Assembly: GCA_020425605.1 (NCBI GenBank)
Contig: JAGQRH010000006.1
Span: 93,733 to 157,732 of the forward strand
DNA: 64,000 nt
Source of the DNA: Planctomycetota bacterium
Lineage (GTDB): Bacteria; Planctomycetota; UBA8742; UBA2392
Reading direction: 5' to 3'
Below are positions 49,112-57,861 of the stretch, piece by piece. The position numbers were made by a program, and so were the translations under genes. Below the pieces are notes generated by a model. That model ran no database searches. It was given only the letters and a program-made list of their open reading frames with translations, and was not told where the DNA came from. Positions within the stretch are counted from its first letter, which is position 1. Each line of letters begins with the position of its first letter.

Positions 49112-50302
49112 ATGAAGAACCTTCTCTGGTTGGTCCTTGCCGCGCTGCTGGTGCCGGCTTTCGTCCTTGCCCCAGCGGCCGCGCAGGACAAGAAGTCCGG
49201 AATCGAGTTCCCGGCCCAGAACGCCAAGGCCACGGCGCCCGACAAACAGCCCGAAAAAGGCCCCGGCAGCAGCGATTACGCCCACAAGAAAGTCGAAGTC
49301 TACGACGCGCTCACCGGTGGCGAGCACTACTGGCTCTACACCCCCGCCGAGCCGACGCCGAAAAATGCTCCGGTGGTCGTCTTCGTCCACGGCTACGGCG
49401 CGCTCGAGCCCAAGAGCTACGACGCCTGGCTTGAGCATCTGTGCAAGCGCGGCAACATCGTGATCTACCCGCAGTACCAGGCCCACGGGCTTGAGCCGCC
49501 CCAGAACTACACCACCAACTGCGCCACCAGCATCCTCGACGCATTCAAGTACCTGGAAGCCGACGAAAAGCGCGTCCAGCCCATCAAGGAAGACTTCGCC
49601 ATCGCCGGGCACTCTGCGGGCGGCGTGACCACCGCAAACCTCGCCGCAGACTGGGAGACACTGAAGCTGCCGAAGCCCAAGGTCGCCATGCCGGTACAGC
49701 CGGGGCGCGCATTCAGCTGTGACTGCAAGGTGCAGAAGAACGGGCTGATCCCGCTGTCGGACTTCAGCAACATCCCCGAAGACTGCCTGCTGCTCAGCAT
49801 CTTCAGCGACAGCGACACCACAGTCGGCTCATGGTGCGCGAAGGAATTCTTCGTCAAGGCCACCAAGGTAAAGCCCGAGAACAAGAACCTGGTCGAGTTC
49901 ATCAGCAGCGAGTACGCCAAGACTCCCGCAATCTGCGGCCACCGCGAGCCCGCCGCGCCGCTGACCGAAGAGTCGATGATCGACGTGTGGGACTGGTACG
50001 GCTTCTGGAAGCTGCTCGATGGGCTGACCGACGCGGCCTTCCACGGCAAGAACCGCGAGTACGCACTCGGCGACACGCCCGAGCAGAAGTTCATGGGCAA
50101 GTACAGCGACGGGCGTCCGTTTGAGCAGCCCAAGGTCTGGAAGGGCGACGCGGAAGTAAACCCGGACGAAGAATACCAGCCGCTCTACGACCGCAACGGC
50201 AAGCGCACCGAGGCCAAGCCAGAGAAGAAGCAGCCCGCCGAGCCCAAGAAAGACGAGCCCTCCAAAGAGAAGGGCAAGAAAGAAGACGAAGAGGAGTTCT
50301 AG
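49112..50302 (+). CDS. Secreted alpha/beta hydrolase (esterase)
   Basis: 396 residues from the ATG at 49112 (TGGAG six bases ahead), with a signal peptide (LLWLVLAALLVPAFVLAPAAA). PVVVFVHGYGALEPKSYDAWLEHLCKRG and the nucleophile elbow AIAGHSAGGVTTANLA (Ser about 167) are typical of chlorophyllase/PAF-acetylhydrolase-like esterases. The C-terminus is a Lys/Glu-rich low-complexity tail. Convergent with the lipoprotein gene, 10-base gap. Confidence 0.8.
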   Translation: MKNLLWLVLAALLVPAFVLAPAAAQDKKSGIEFPAQNAKATAPDKQPEKGPGSSDYAHKKVEVYDALTGGEHYWLYTPAEPTPKNAPVVVFVHGYGALEPKSYDAWLEHLCKRGNIVIYPQYQAHGLEPPQNYTTNCATSILDAFKYLEADEKRVQPIKEDFAIAGHSAGGVTTANLAADWETLKLPKPKVAMPVQPGRAFSCDCKVQKNGLIPLSDFSNIPEDCLLLSIFSDSDTTVGSWCAKEFFVKATKVKPENKNLVEFISSEYAKTPAICGHREPAAPLTEESMIDVWDWYGFWKLLDGLTDAAFHGKNREYALGDTPEQKFMGKYSDGRPFEQPKVWKGDAEVNPDEEYQPLYDRNGKRTEAKPEKKQPAEPKKDEPSKEKGKKEDEEEF

Positions 50303-50312
50303 CGGCCGACGT

Positions 50313-51023
50313 TCAAGGCCCGCTGCCCGCGCCGGTGTATACGTTCCCGTGCGCCAGGGGCTCGGGCATCAGCAGCAGGTGCAAGTCCTGCGTGTCGGTG
50401 TTGCCGCCTGAATCCATCACCTGCAGCGTGAAGTCGTACTCTCCCGGCGCCGGCAGCGAGATCATGATCAGCCCGCCCGTCGGCCACGCGCCGACCGAGA
50501 AACCCGCGGGCGCCGCGCCGCCAACCACGCTCCAGGTGTAGCCGCTGTTCGTGCCGCCCGTGGCGACGATCTCTGTCGAGTACTGGTAGTACGAGGAATA
50601 CGGCCCGGTGTAGTTGGTGCCGTACGCGCTCGGCAGGTCGGGCGTGTAGATCGTCAGCGGGCCGGTTGTCGAGGGCACGATGAACACCAGGTTACGCGTA
50701 GTGCTCTTCGGGTGTACGTCGCCGATCGTCACCTTGATCGGGATCGTGTACGTGCCCACCACCGTGGGCGTACCGACCAGGTGTATCTTCGCGCCGTCGT
50801 ACTGGATGCTGATCCCGGCCGGCAGACTGGACGCCGCAACTTGCCAGTCATGGTGCACCCCGCCCGGGTAGCCGTTGCCCTGGCGCACCTCGAAGTCGAT
50901 CGAATCGCCGACCTTGACGACAGGCGTGCGGTCCCACTCGATCGTTGGTTTGGCGATCTCGCGCGGCTCATTCTGCTGGCATGCGACAAGCAGCAGCAGG
51001 CAAATGGGCATCAGGTATTTCAT
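50313..51023 (-). CDS. Lipoprotein with putative Ig (He_PIG) domains
   Basis: 236 residues from the ATG at 51023. A lipoprotein signal (MPICLLLLVACQQ, lipobox LVAC) precedes two beta-sandwich units with He_PIG-like cores: SSLPAGISIQYDGAKIHLVGTPTVVGTYTIPIKVT and WSVVGGAAPAGFSVGAWPTGGLIMISLPAPGEYDFTLQVMDSGGN. Surface or periplasmic lipoprotein; ligand unknown. The longer open frame upstream covers the tRNA-Leu locus and is not real. Confidence 0.7.
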   Translation of the reverse strand: MKYLMPICLLLLVACQQNEPREIAKPTIEWDRTPVVKVGDSIDFEVRQGNGYPGGVHHDWQVAASSLPAGISIQYDGAKIHLVGTPTVVGTYTIPIKVTIGDVHPKSTTRNLVFIVPSTTGPLTIYTPDLPSAYGTNYTGPYSSYYQYSTEIVATGGTNSGYTWSVVGGAAPAGFSVGAWPTGGLIMISLPAPGEYDFTLQVMDSGGNTDTQDLHLLLMPEPLAHGNVYTGAGSGP

Positions 51024-51146
51024 GCCGCCATTGTAGACCGGGCCGTGCCTGCGGCCGAAACAAACTGCCGGTTCCCTCCCACAAGCGGGAAGCCCGGGCG
51101 GGGCCTTGCGGCTGTGGGAAAGCCCGCCACCATGGCGCGGTCGGCA

Positions 51147-51196
51147 GCAGACGCGCTGGATGTGCGGAGGTGGCGAAATTGGCAGACGCGCTGGAT
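51147..51196 (+). repeat. 15-bp direct repeat copying part of tRNA-Leu
   Basis: GCAGACGCGCTGGAT occurs at 51147-51161, just before the tRNA-Leu gene, and again at 51182-51196 inside it (D-arm to anticodon stem). The spacing is 35 bases. Origin unknown: duplication or an attachment-like site. Confidence 0.6.
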
Positions 51197-51248
51197 TTAG
51201 GTTCCAGTGGGGCAACCCGTGCGGGTTCAAGTCCCGCCCTCCGCACCA
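51164..51248 (+). tRNA. tRNA-Leu (anticodon TAG)
   Basis: 85 nucleotides with encoded CCA. Class II tRNA: acceptor GCGGAGG / CCTCCGC, anticodon stem CTGGA/TCCAG with loop TTTAGGT (TAG), a long variable arm, T arm with GTTCAAGT. Reads CUA and related Leu codons. Confidence 0.95.
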
Positions 51249-51326
51249 GTCTTTGATTCTCTCGTGGTTGCCCAATCCCGCCAAATCCGTTTATAACCGG
51301 TTCAAACAAGCCACTCGGGATATGCC

Positions 51327-52535
51327 ATGACCACGACTGAAGCCACAGCCACCAATTTCGACCTGACCGAAGAGCAGCAGCAGATCCAGCAGGCCGCGCG
51401 CGAGTTCGCCGCTGAGCACGTAGCGCCCAAGGCCCAGGAACTCGACGAGAAGGCCGAATTCCCGGTCGACAACTACAAGATGATGGCCGAGCTCGGGTTT
51501 CTCGGCCTCAGCATCCCCGAAGAGGCCGGCGGCAGCGGCTTTGACACCCTCAGCTTCATCCTCGTGGTGGAAGAACTTTCGAAAGCCTGCGGCAGCACCG
51601 GCCTCGGCTACGCGGCGCACATCAGCCTCGGCGTTACCCCGATCTACCTCTTTGGAACGCCGGAGCAGAAGCAGAAGTACGTGCCCCAGCTCTGCAAGGG
51701 CGTCGACGACGCCGGTAACCTCACCCTCGGCTGCTTCGGGCTGACCGAGCCGGGCGCGGGCTCCGACGCCGGCGGCACCAAGACCACGGCCGAGCGCAAG
51801 GGCGACCACTGGCTCGTGAACGGTAGAAAAGCCTGGATCACCAACCCGCACTACGCCAAGACCTGCATCTTCACGGCCAAGACGAACCAGAACCCGAAAG
51901 ATGGCAAGGGCATCACGGCCTTCATCGCCGAGCTGGGTACCGAAGGCTTCAAGGTGGAAGCCAAGGAAGACAAGCTGGGCATGCGCAGTAGCGACACGGC
52001 CCAGCTCGTGTTCGAGGACATGAAGCTGCCGCTGGACGCGGTCGCGGGCGGCGAGCCGCAGGTGGACGTCGGCTTCAACAAGTTCATGAAGACGCTGGCG
52101 GGAGGGCGCATCAGCATCGGCGCGCTCGCGCTGGGTATCGCCGAAGGCGCCTACCAGAAGGCTTTAGAATACGCGCGCCAGCGCAAGCAGTTCAACAAGC
52201 CGATCGGCACCTTCCAGGGCGTGGCGTTCATGCTCGCCGACATGGCCATGGAGATCAGCGCCGCCCGCCACCTCGTGTACCACGCCGCAAGGCTCAGGGA
52301 CGCCGGCCGGGATTTCGCCCAGGCCGGAAGCATGGCCAAGCTGATGGCCAGCGAAGTAGCCATGAAGACCTGCACCAACGCGATCCAGGTGCTGGGAGGG
52401 GTCGGCTACACGCGCGAGTACGACGTAGAGCGCATGCTGCGCGACGCCAAGCTCTGCGAAATCGGCGAAGGAACCAGCGAAGTCCAAAGGCTGGTCATAT
52501 CACGCCAAATCCTCGGCGACCTAAGAAACGTCTAG
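51327..52535 (+). CDS. Acyl-CoA dehydrogenase
   Basis: 402 residues. FAD-dependent alpha,beta-dehydrogenation of acyl-CoA in fatty acid or branched-chain catabolism. Motifs: LTEPGAGSDAGGTKTTA (FAD/substrate region), RISIGALALGIAEGAYQKALEYARQRKQFNKPI, QVLGGVGYTREYDVERMLRDAKLCEIGEGTSEVQR with the catalytic Glu of GEGTSE. Chain-length preference cannot be told. No electron-transfer flavoprotein gene is adjacent. The ATG is 78 bases after tRNA-Leu. Confidence 0.94.
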   Translation: MTTTEATATNFDLTEEQQQIQQAAREFAAEHVAPKAQELDEKAEFPVDNYKMMAELGFLGLSIPEEAGGSGFDTLSFILVVEELSKACGSTGLGYAAHISLGVTPIYLFGTPEQKQKYVPQLCKGVDDAGNLTLGCFGLTEPGAGSDAGGTKTTAERKGDHWLVNGRKAWITNPHYAKTCIFTAKTNQNPKDGKGITAFIAELGTEGFKVEAKEDKLGMRSSDTAQLVFEDMKLPLDAVAGGEPQVDVGFNKFMKTLAGGRISIGALALGIAEGAYQKALEYARQRKQFNKPIGTFQGVAFMLADMAMEISAARHLVYHAARLRDAGRDFAQAGSMAKLMASEVAMKTCTNAIQVLGGVGYTREYDVERMLRDAKLCEIGEGTSEVQRLVISRQILGDLRNV

Positions 52536-52543
52536 CCCGACGA

Positions 52544-52742
52544 GAGCCTCGGCTGAAAAGCCGGGGACACGCGGCGAAGTTGCCGCGTGAATCGAGTCTG
52601 TTTCCGGTTCGCCCGCCATTCCTCGGAACGCGTGCGTTCCTGCGGTTCGTTCGCTTCGCGAACTGGCGGGCGTCCCCGCCCACGCATCGTGGCACATGTG
52701 CCACTCAGCCACGTTCGCTGCGCGAACTAGTCGGGGCTCTTG
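52544..52742. repeat. REP-like hairpin cluster, left flank of the RAYT gene
   Basis: Six hairpins in 200 bases. First, TCGGCT-n4-AGCCGG; then CACGCGGC-n6-GCCGCGTG (52568-52589), GGAACGC/GCGTTCC (52625-52640), GTTCGC-TTC-GCGAAC (52649-52663), GGCACATGTGCC (52691-52702), and GTTCGC-n3-GCGAAC (52713-52727). It starts with GAGCC and ends with CGGGGCTCTTGG, the same ends as the right-flank element. Typical of REP/BIME elements next to RAYT genes. Confidence 0.75.
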
Positions 52743-52746
52743 GGGG

Positions 52747-53229
52747 CTATATGTCTGGGCCTTGGTGGTCAAGTACGTAGTCGATTGCGTTGGCTACTGC
52801 TTCTTCGGTCTTTAGAAGCCCTTTGTTTCCGCGTTCGGTCCAGACTGGTTGATTGCGCTCGAAGTCGCCTGTGTCGCGGAGTACGCGGGTCGCCCTGGAC
52901 TTGATGCCGTGGAGCATCTTGCTTGCGGTATCCAGCGCTTTGACCACGACGTGAACGTGATTGGTCCGGACGTTCAACGCGAGCAGCGGCCAGCTCTTGA
53001 ACTCGCAGTAGTCCTCGACCGCGTCGTGGACGATTTTGCGGGCGTGGGCTTCCAGCGCGACCTTCGGATAGTTGAGCCGTTCCTTCATGTACTCGTTCAG
53101 CACTGGATCGGGGGCGACGTACTTGCGCGCTTTGCGCGTGACGGAGCCGCGTTCATCACCGTGCAGCCACGTGCCGTATGTCGTGAACGTCAGGTGGTAG
53201 GCGATTGGCGCAGTCCAGCGATCGACCAT
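52747..53229 (-). CDS. REP-associated tyrosine transposase (RAYT, Y1/IS200-like)
   Basis: 160 residues. YHLTFTTYGTWLHGDERGSV, NVRTNHVHVVVKAL (HxH metal motif, H91 and H93) and a late candidate catalytic Tyr at 151 (NAIDYVLDHQG) identify the Y1-transposase fold of the RAYT branch, which act on REP hairpins and are usually domesticated. The gene has no terminal repeats of its own but sits between two REP-like elements in the same orientation. Appears intact. Confidence 0.85.
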   Translation of the reverse strand: MVDRWTAPIAYHLTFTTYGTWLHGDERGSVTRKARKYVAPDPVLNEYMKERLNYPKVALEAHARKIVHDAVEDYCEFKSWPLLALNVRTNHVHVVVKALDTASKMLHGIKSRATRVLRDTGDFERNQPVWTERGNKGLLKTEEAVANAIDYVLDHQGPDI

Positions 53230-53244
53230 GTCGGGATCATACTA

Positions 53245-53358
53245 GAGCCCCGGCTGATAAGCCGGGGACGGCTGCCGATGTCGGCGGGCGAATCAGACCG
53301 AATTGTTTCACGCGGCAACCGCGCCGCGTGTCCCCGCCTTTGCAGGCGGGGCTCTTGG
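53245..53358. repeat. REP-like element, right flank of the RAYT gene
   Basis: Three hairpins: CCCCGGCT-GATA-AGCCGGGG (53248-53267), CACGCGGC-n6-GCCGCGTG (53309-53330; same stem as in the left element) and CCCCGCCT-TTGC-AGGCGGGG (53332-53351), ending in CTCTTGG. The first and second stems are shared with the left flank. It also covers the likely promoter zone of the RAYT gene. Confidence 0.75.
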
Positions 53359-53425
53359 TGCGCCCAATCAATGTCGCACGGGCTGTTACGATCTTCTGCA
53401 TCTTTGACCCTCTATGGAGATCGTT

Positions 53426-54007
53426 ATGAATCGGCAGCAGAAGAAGAACTGGTTGAAAGAGGTGAAGGCGCGGAACAAGGCGGCTCGGCGGGCTTCCGCC
53501 GCCGCGAAGGCTGAGGCGGAGGGGCAGCGGGCGGGCTCCGGCGCTGAGGCGGATCTGCCCGTGGCCGGGGCTTCCGTGTCCGTGGAAACCGTTGCGGGCC
53601 CGGCAGGCGTGAGCGCGCCGCCGGGCGTGGATCCTGTGGCCGCTGATGCGGCGCTCGCCCGGGCGGGGCTGGCTGACGCGCGGGAGACCGTCAAACACTC
53701 TCACGAGCTGACCGATGACGAAGCCCGGGGGATGCTGGTTCGCGCGGCGCGGCTGCTGGATGACGTGGTGGTCTTCACCCGCGAGGCGCTCGACATGGTT
53801 CCCGAGGACCGACGCCGCGAGGCCGAGGCCATCGTCGCCGAAGCCCGCACGTCCCGCACGGCCGAGGGCAGCCCGCAGAAGCGCCCCCGCCGCGGGGCCG
53901 ACCCGGTGGTTACGCTGATGAAAGTGGGCATGCAGGCCGCGAGCCTGCTCAAACGCGTCATCGGCAAGACCAACCCGAACATGGGCAAGCTCAGGCGCGC
54001 GGCATAA
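53426..54007 (+). CDS. Hypothetical basic, Ala-rich protein
   Basis: 193 residues from the ATG at 53426 (GGAG nine bases ahead; an ATG at 53414 is less likely). The N-terminus is strongly basic (NRQQKKNWLKEVKARNKAARRASAAAKAEAE), followed by a Val/Ala/Pro linker and a helical C-terminal half with LTDDEARGMLVRAARLLDDVVVFTREALDMV. It lacks signal and membrane segments. It could be a nucleic-acid-binding or structural protein; no family known to me. Confidence 0.55.
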   Translation: MNRQQKKNWLKEVKARNKAARRASAAAKAEAEGQRAGSGAEADLPVAGASVSVETVAGPAGVSAPPGVDPVAADAALARAGLADARETVKHSHELTDDEARGMLVRAARLLDDVVVFTREALDMVPEDRRREAEAIVAEARTSRTAEGSPQKRPRRGADPVVTLMKVGMQAASLLKRVIGKTNPNMGKLRRAA

Positions 54008-54097
54008 TTCATTGAGAGACCAAAATCGCTCAATGAAAAACGTGACAGCGTCCGGCGCGCACGCATCATGGCGCCCATGCTGACACGGGACAATCGC

Positions 54098-54820
54098 ATG
54101 AACTGGACACTGCTGCTCGCGGCCGTGGGGTTGCTGTTTGCTGCCTGCGGCGGCGGCGAAAACAAGGCCGGCGAAGCGCAAGCCGCGCTGGAGGCCGCGC
54201 GTCCGGACTTCGAGGCGCGGCGGGCAAACATCACGGCCGCGCTCAAGCAAGCCGCCGAGCTGCGCGATCAGGGCCACGACGGTGGCGTGGCGGCGTTCGA
54301 GTGGGGAGATCGCCCGGCGGCGAAGTTCCTCGACGTGCGCAACAACAAGCTCGACAAGCAAGCCAACGGCCGAATCTTCGAGCTGTCGGCAGCCAATGAG
54401 CTGAGCACGGACCCGAAGTCGATGCTGGGACTGTTCGCCGACGTCGAGTGGCCCGCGAGACTTGAGGAGACGCTGGGCGGCAAGGCGCTGAGCAAGGGGC
54501 AGGTCGAGTCCGCGCTGGAGAAGTACCTGGCCGTGCGCTACCTGTGCCTGCTGGTTGCCGATGACTTCGCGGCCGCCGAGCTGGGCACGGGCACGCTGTT
54601 CACGGTGAACTTCAAGCCGGGGCACTGGAAGGGCCGCGCGTTCTACTTTGATCTTGAGCAGGGGAAGCTGATCGGCGGCAAGGCGTTCGAGGTGAGAAAC
54701 AGTGACAAGATCGACTTCAAGACAGAGAGCGGCGCCGAGGACGTACAGCGCAAACGCGCCGCCGAGGCCTGCACCGAGGACCTGCGCCTGCAGATCATGG
54801 CCGCCGCGTCTTCACCCTAG
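54098..54820 (+). CDS. Hypothetical lipoprotein
   Basis: 240 residues from the ATG at 54098. A lipobox (LLFAACGGG) follows the signal. The mature protein has a helical N-terminal part (ALEAARPDFEARRANITAALKQAAELRD) and a mixed remainder (FTVNFKPGHWKGRAFYFDLEQGKLIGGKAF). No domain recognised. Its last nine bases overlap the end of the convergent TPR gene. Confidence 0.6.
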   Translation: MNWTLLLAAVGLLFAACGGGENKAGEAQAALEAARPDFEARRANITAALKQAAELRDQGHDGGVAAFEWGDRPAAKFLDVRNNKLDKQANGRIFELSAANELSTDPKSMLGLFADVEWPARLEETLGGKALSKGQVESALEKYLAVRYLCLLVADDFAAAELGTGTLFTVNFKPGHWKGRAFYFDLEQGKLIGGKAFEVRNSDKIDFKTESGAEDVQRKRAAEACTEDLRLQIMAAASSP

Positions 54821-56059
54821 GTCCAGCCTGGCAGCCAGGTCGTCGGCCAGCTCGTTGATGCCGGCTTCTTCCGGGCTGACCGGCCCGAGCGCCCTTGCCT
54901 CGCGCAACAGCTCGCGCGCATCGGCATCGCGGCCGCCGCGATGCAGGTGGTCGGCGTAGCGCACCAGCGCGCAGATGCTGATCGGCCCGGGACAGTCGTG
55001 GCGGAGCAGGGCGACGGCCTGCCCCCACAGCTCGCTCGCGCGGGTGGCGTCGCCCATGGCCTCGAGGATGCAGGCCTTCACGTGCTGCGCCTGGCCGATC
55101 ATGTTTGACGAGTCCGCGTGGCCGGCGTCGGCGATGGCGCGATCGACGGCCTTGAGCGCCAGCGGGAGGTCCTCGGCCGCGAGGGCGTAGCGGGCGTCGT
55201 TGAGGTGCAGCACGGAGAGGCGGTAGTGGTCACCGTTGCGCAGGCAGATCTGCTCGGCGGCCTTGAGCGTCGCGCGACCGGCGTCCTTCTGGCCGAGCGC
55301 GTTCTGGGCGTTGCCGAGGTCGAGCAGCACGCCCGACAGTTCGCGCTCATCGTCCAGCTTGCGCAGGATCTCCGCCGCGGGCTCGAGGCAGGCGGCCGAG
55401 TCGCCGTGGCGGCGCTCGTAGGTGAAGTAGCTTGCGCGGGCCTTGAGCGCGCGGGCGTGGGCAAGCGTGTTCGGCCGGTCCTGCACCAGCTCGAGCAGCT
55501 CTTCGCTGCGGCGGCCGAGCTCGTCCATGTCGCCGAGCTGGCGTGCGATCACACAGGCGTTGAACAGGGCGATTAGCTGGCCGTCGCGGTCGTCGATTGC
55601 AGCGCACAGGTCGATGTTGCGGGCCACGGCGTCGACGGCGTCGACGTACTTGCCGATGTACATCATGCCGACAACCTGCACGCTCTGGGAAATGGCGTGG
55701 TCGCGCGGTGTCGCGCAGGGCAGCTCCTGTATGCGGCGAGCGTGGCGGATGGCCTCGGCGTGTCGCCAGCTGGCGGCGGCATGCATGGCCGCGATGCGCA
55801 GCAGCCCAAGCTCGCGCTCTTGCAACTCGGCGGCGAACGCGGGCGTGGCGCCTTCCTGGGCGGTGCGGGCGTGGTGCGCGAGCTCGGCAGCATGGATCTT
55901 CTGCATCACCGGCCCGGCCTGTGCCAGCACGCTTTCAAGGATATCGAGCGCCAGCACGTGCAGGCCGGAGCGGTCGGCCGGCGGCTGGAGCTGATAGGCG
56001 GCCTCTCGCACCATCGCGTGGCGGAACAGGTATGCGGTCTCGGCGCTGACCTCAGACAT
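54812..56059 (-). CDS. TPR protein with STAND-tail-like N-terminus, paired with WD40 gene
   Basis: 415 residues. Starts [30 protein letters not shown], the same motif as in the protein at 6182 and typical of the region after the ATPase of STAND regulators, followed by about eight helical repeats (LRIAAMHAAASWRHAEAIRHARR, LFNACVIARQLGDMDELGRRSEELLE, DLGNAQNALGQKDAGRATLKAAEQICL). No P-loop. The ATG at 56059 lies three bases after the WD40 stop, so they are one operon. Likely a scaffold acting with the WD40 protein. Confidence 0.75.
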   Translation of the reverse strand: MSEVSAETAYLFRHAMVREAAYQLQPPADRSGLHVLALDILESVLAQAGPVMQKIHAAELAHHARTAQEGATPAFAAELQERELGLLRIAAMHAAASWRHAEAIRHARRIQELPCATPRDHAISQSVQVVGMMYIGKYVDAVDAVARNIDLCAAIDDRDGQLIALFNACVIARQLGDMDELGRRSEELLELVQDRPNTLAHARALKARASYFTYERRHGDSAACLEPAAEILRKLDDERELSGVLLDLGNAQNALGQKDAGRATLKAAEQICLRNGDHYRLSVLHLNDARYALAAEDLPLALKAVDRAIADAGHADSSNMIGQAQHVKACILEAMGDATRASELWGQAVALLRHDCPGPISICALVRYADHLHRGGRDADARELLREARALGPVSPEEAGINELADDLAARLDLG

Positions 56060-56062
56060 GCA

Positions 56063-57004
56063 TCAGCCGCGGATCCAGACCCGGGCGGTTTCGTCCTTGC
56101 TGGCCGTGACGATGGTTTTGCCGTCGGTGCTCCAGGCCAGGCTGTTGATGTGGTTCTGGTGGCCCTTAACGAGCAGGCGCTGGTCGCCCTGGCTGGGGTC
56201 CGAGTTCGCGGGCGTGAGCGCCGGGTTCTCGATGGTCCACAGGTAGAACGCGTTGTCGCTGCCGGCCATTGCCAGCCACTGGCTGTCCGGGCTGAACGCG
56301 AGCGAGGTGATCGACTGCACGCCGGTCGGGAAATCCTGGATCGGCTGGCCGTCCTCGGGGTTCCAGAGGCGGATGTGTTCCTCATTGCCGCCGGTTGCGA
56401 TCAGGCTTCCGTCCGGGCTCCAGGCCGCGGTCATGACGCTTTCCGGCCCGGCCTTGATGACGTGGAGCTGCTCGTTGGTATCAAGGTCCCAGATGCGGGC
56501 CGTGCCGTCGCTGCCGGCTGACACGCAGCGCTTGTTGTCGGGGCTGACGGCCACGCACAGCACCGGCGCCTCGTGTTTGTTCATGACGGCGCGCTGCTTG
56601 CCCTTGGCGGCGTCCCAGCGCATGACCTTGCGGTCGTCGGCGACGGACAGCACGAAGCTGCCGTCGTGCGCGAAGGCGAGCCCGTTCACCGTGCCGTGGT
56701 GGCCGGTGCCGCCGCTGTACTTGGCGCCTTCCTTGCCGGCGGCGACGTCCCAGAACAGCACCTGGTTGGTGACGTTGCCGCTGGCGGCGAGCTTGCCGTC
56801 GGGGCTGCATGCGATGCCCATGATCGGCGACTTGCTGCCGCCCATGGTGTGCCTGAGCTGGCCGGTGGCTACGTCCCAGCTGCGGACGTTGGTGTCTTTG
56901 CTGCCGGTGACGAGCGTCTTGCCGTCGGCCGAGAGCGCCAGGCAGAACACGTTGCCGCGGTGGCCTCGCAGCACGTGACGGGGAGTGAAGGCTGGTGTGG
57001 TCAT
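56063..57004 (-). CDS. WD40 beta-propeller protein
   Basis: 313 residues from the ATG at 57004; an in-frame extension upstream lacks propeller character. Seven WD40 blades are visible (HVLRGHRGNVFCLALSADGKTLVTGSKDTNVRSWD; ...GTARIWDLDTNEQLHVIK; HQNHINSLAWSTDGKTIVTASKDETARVWIRG), enough for one closed propeller with no other domain. Soluble, cytoplasmic by appearance. Co-transcribed with the TPR gene 3 bases downstream. Confidence 0.9.
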   Translation of the reverse strand: MTTPAFTPRHVLRGHRGNVFCLALSADGKTLVTGSKDTNVRSWDVATGQLRHTMGGSKSPIMGIACSPDGKLAASGNVTNQVLFWDVAAGKEGAKYSGGTGHHGTVNGLAFAHDGSFVLSVADDRKVMRWDAAKGKQRAVMNKHEAPVLCVAVSPDNKRCVSAGSDGTARIWDLDTNEQLHVIKAGPESVMTAAWSPDGSLIATGGNEEHIRLWNPEDGQPIQDFPTGVQSITSLAFSPDSQWLAMAGSDNAFYLWTIENPALTPANSDPSQGDQRLLVKGHQNHINSLAWSTDGKTIVTASKDETARVWIRG

Positions 57005-57162
57005 GGTCTCATTCCTCGTTAGGGCGCATAACATAGCAGTGGACGGGCGCGAGGGAACTATTTGGCGCAAGTTGGCGATTGGCTGAATTTGGGCATTTTG
57101 GGGCTCATTGCCGGGTTGGTCCCGATGCCCTAAAGTCAGGTATTGGGCAACGGGGGTGGGGC

Positions 57163-57789
57163 ATGCTGGCACTATCGGGCTTGGCGATTGGCGGAATCGT
57201 GGTGGGCTCGATCCTGCTGGTGCTCGTGTTCCTTGTTGCCATGCGCAGCAAGGGGCAGATGGCGCCGGGTCAGAAGTCCGAGCCGCCGCACGACGCCCCG
57301 CCGGCCGTTGATGTCGGCATGATGACGCCCGCGCCGACACACACATCGGAGCCGGAGATCGCGCCCGTCACCGAAGCAGCCAAGCCGAAGGTCGAAGAGG
57401 CCAGGCCCGCCGACCCGCCCAAGGCCGACAAGCCTGCAACGCTTGAGGTAGAGGCGCTGTCGCCCTCGATGACCGATACCATGCCCGCGCTCAGCGCTGA
57501 AGCCGACGAGATGAAGATGGGCACGGACGAGCTGCCCAAGTTCGGCACGGCCGAGATGCCGAGGGTCGGTACAGCCGAAGTACCGAAGCTCGACGACGGA
57601 CCGGTCAAGTACCGTACTGCACCGGCGAACGAGTTGGCCGAGGCCATCACCAGCGGTACCTGCCCGAAGTGCAATGCGCCCACGTTCGTCGGCGATGTCG
57701 CGAGTGACGACGGCACGATGTACACGCTCAACGGCCGTTGCGGCGCCTGCGGCCACAAGGCCCAGGTGATCGACATGAGACTGTCCTGA
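57163..57789 (+). CDS. Membrane-anchored protein with C-terminal zinc ribbon
   Basis: 208 residues from the ATG at 57163 (GGGGTGGGG ahead). A membrane helix (LAIGGIVVGSILLVLVFLVAM) is followed by a Pro/Ala/Glu-rich linker with short KFGTAEMPRVGTAEVPKL repeats and a zinc ribbon of two CxxC pairs (CPKCNAP about 167, CGACGH about 193). Unknown function; the ribbon faces the cytoplasm if the topology is N-out. Confidence 0.65.
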   Translation: MLALSGLAIGGIVVGSILLVLVFLVAMRSKGQMAPGQKSEPPHDAPPAVDVGMMTPAPTHTSEPEIAPVTEAAKPKVEEARPADPPKADKPATLEVEALSPSMTDTMPALSAEADEMKMGTDELPKFGTAEMPRVGTAEVPKLDDGPVKYRTAPANELAEAITSGTCPKCNAPTFVGDVASDDGTMYTLNGRCGACGHKAQVIDMRLS

Positions 57790-57861
57790 GCGGCGCGGGC
57801 CTTTTGGGTTGCGCCATTCTCAGCCAGCCGTGATATTGCGCACCCACTCAAAGGAGTGCAC

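Noticed and set aside
51077..51119. 7-bp inverted repeat TCCCACA/TGTGGGA before tRNA-Leu as a REP element
   Set aside because: Short stem with a large loop and no second copy seen.
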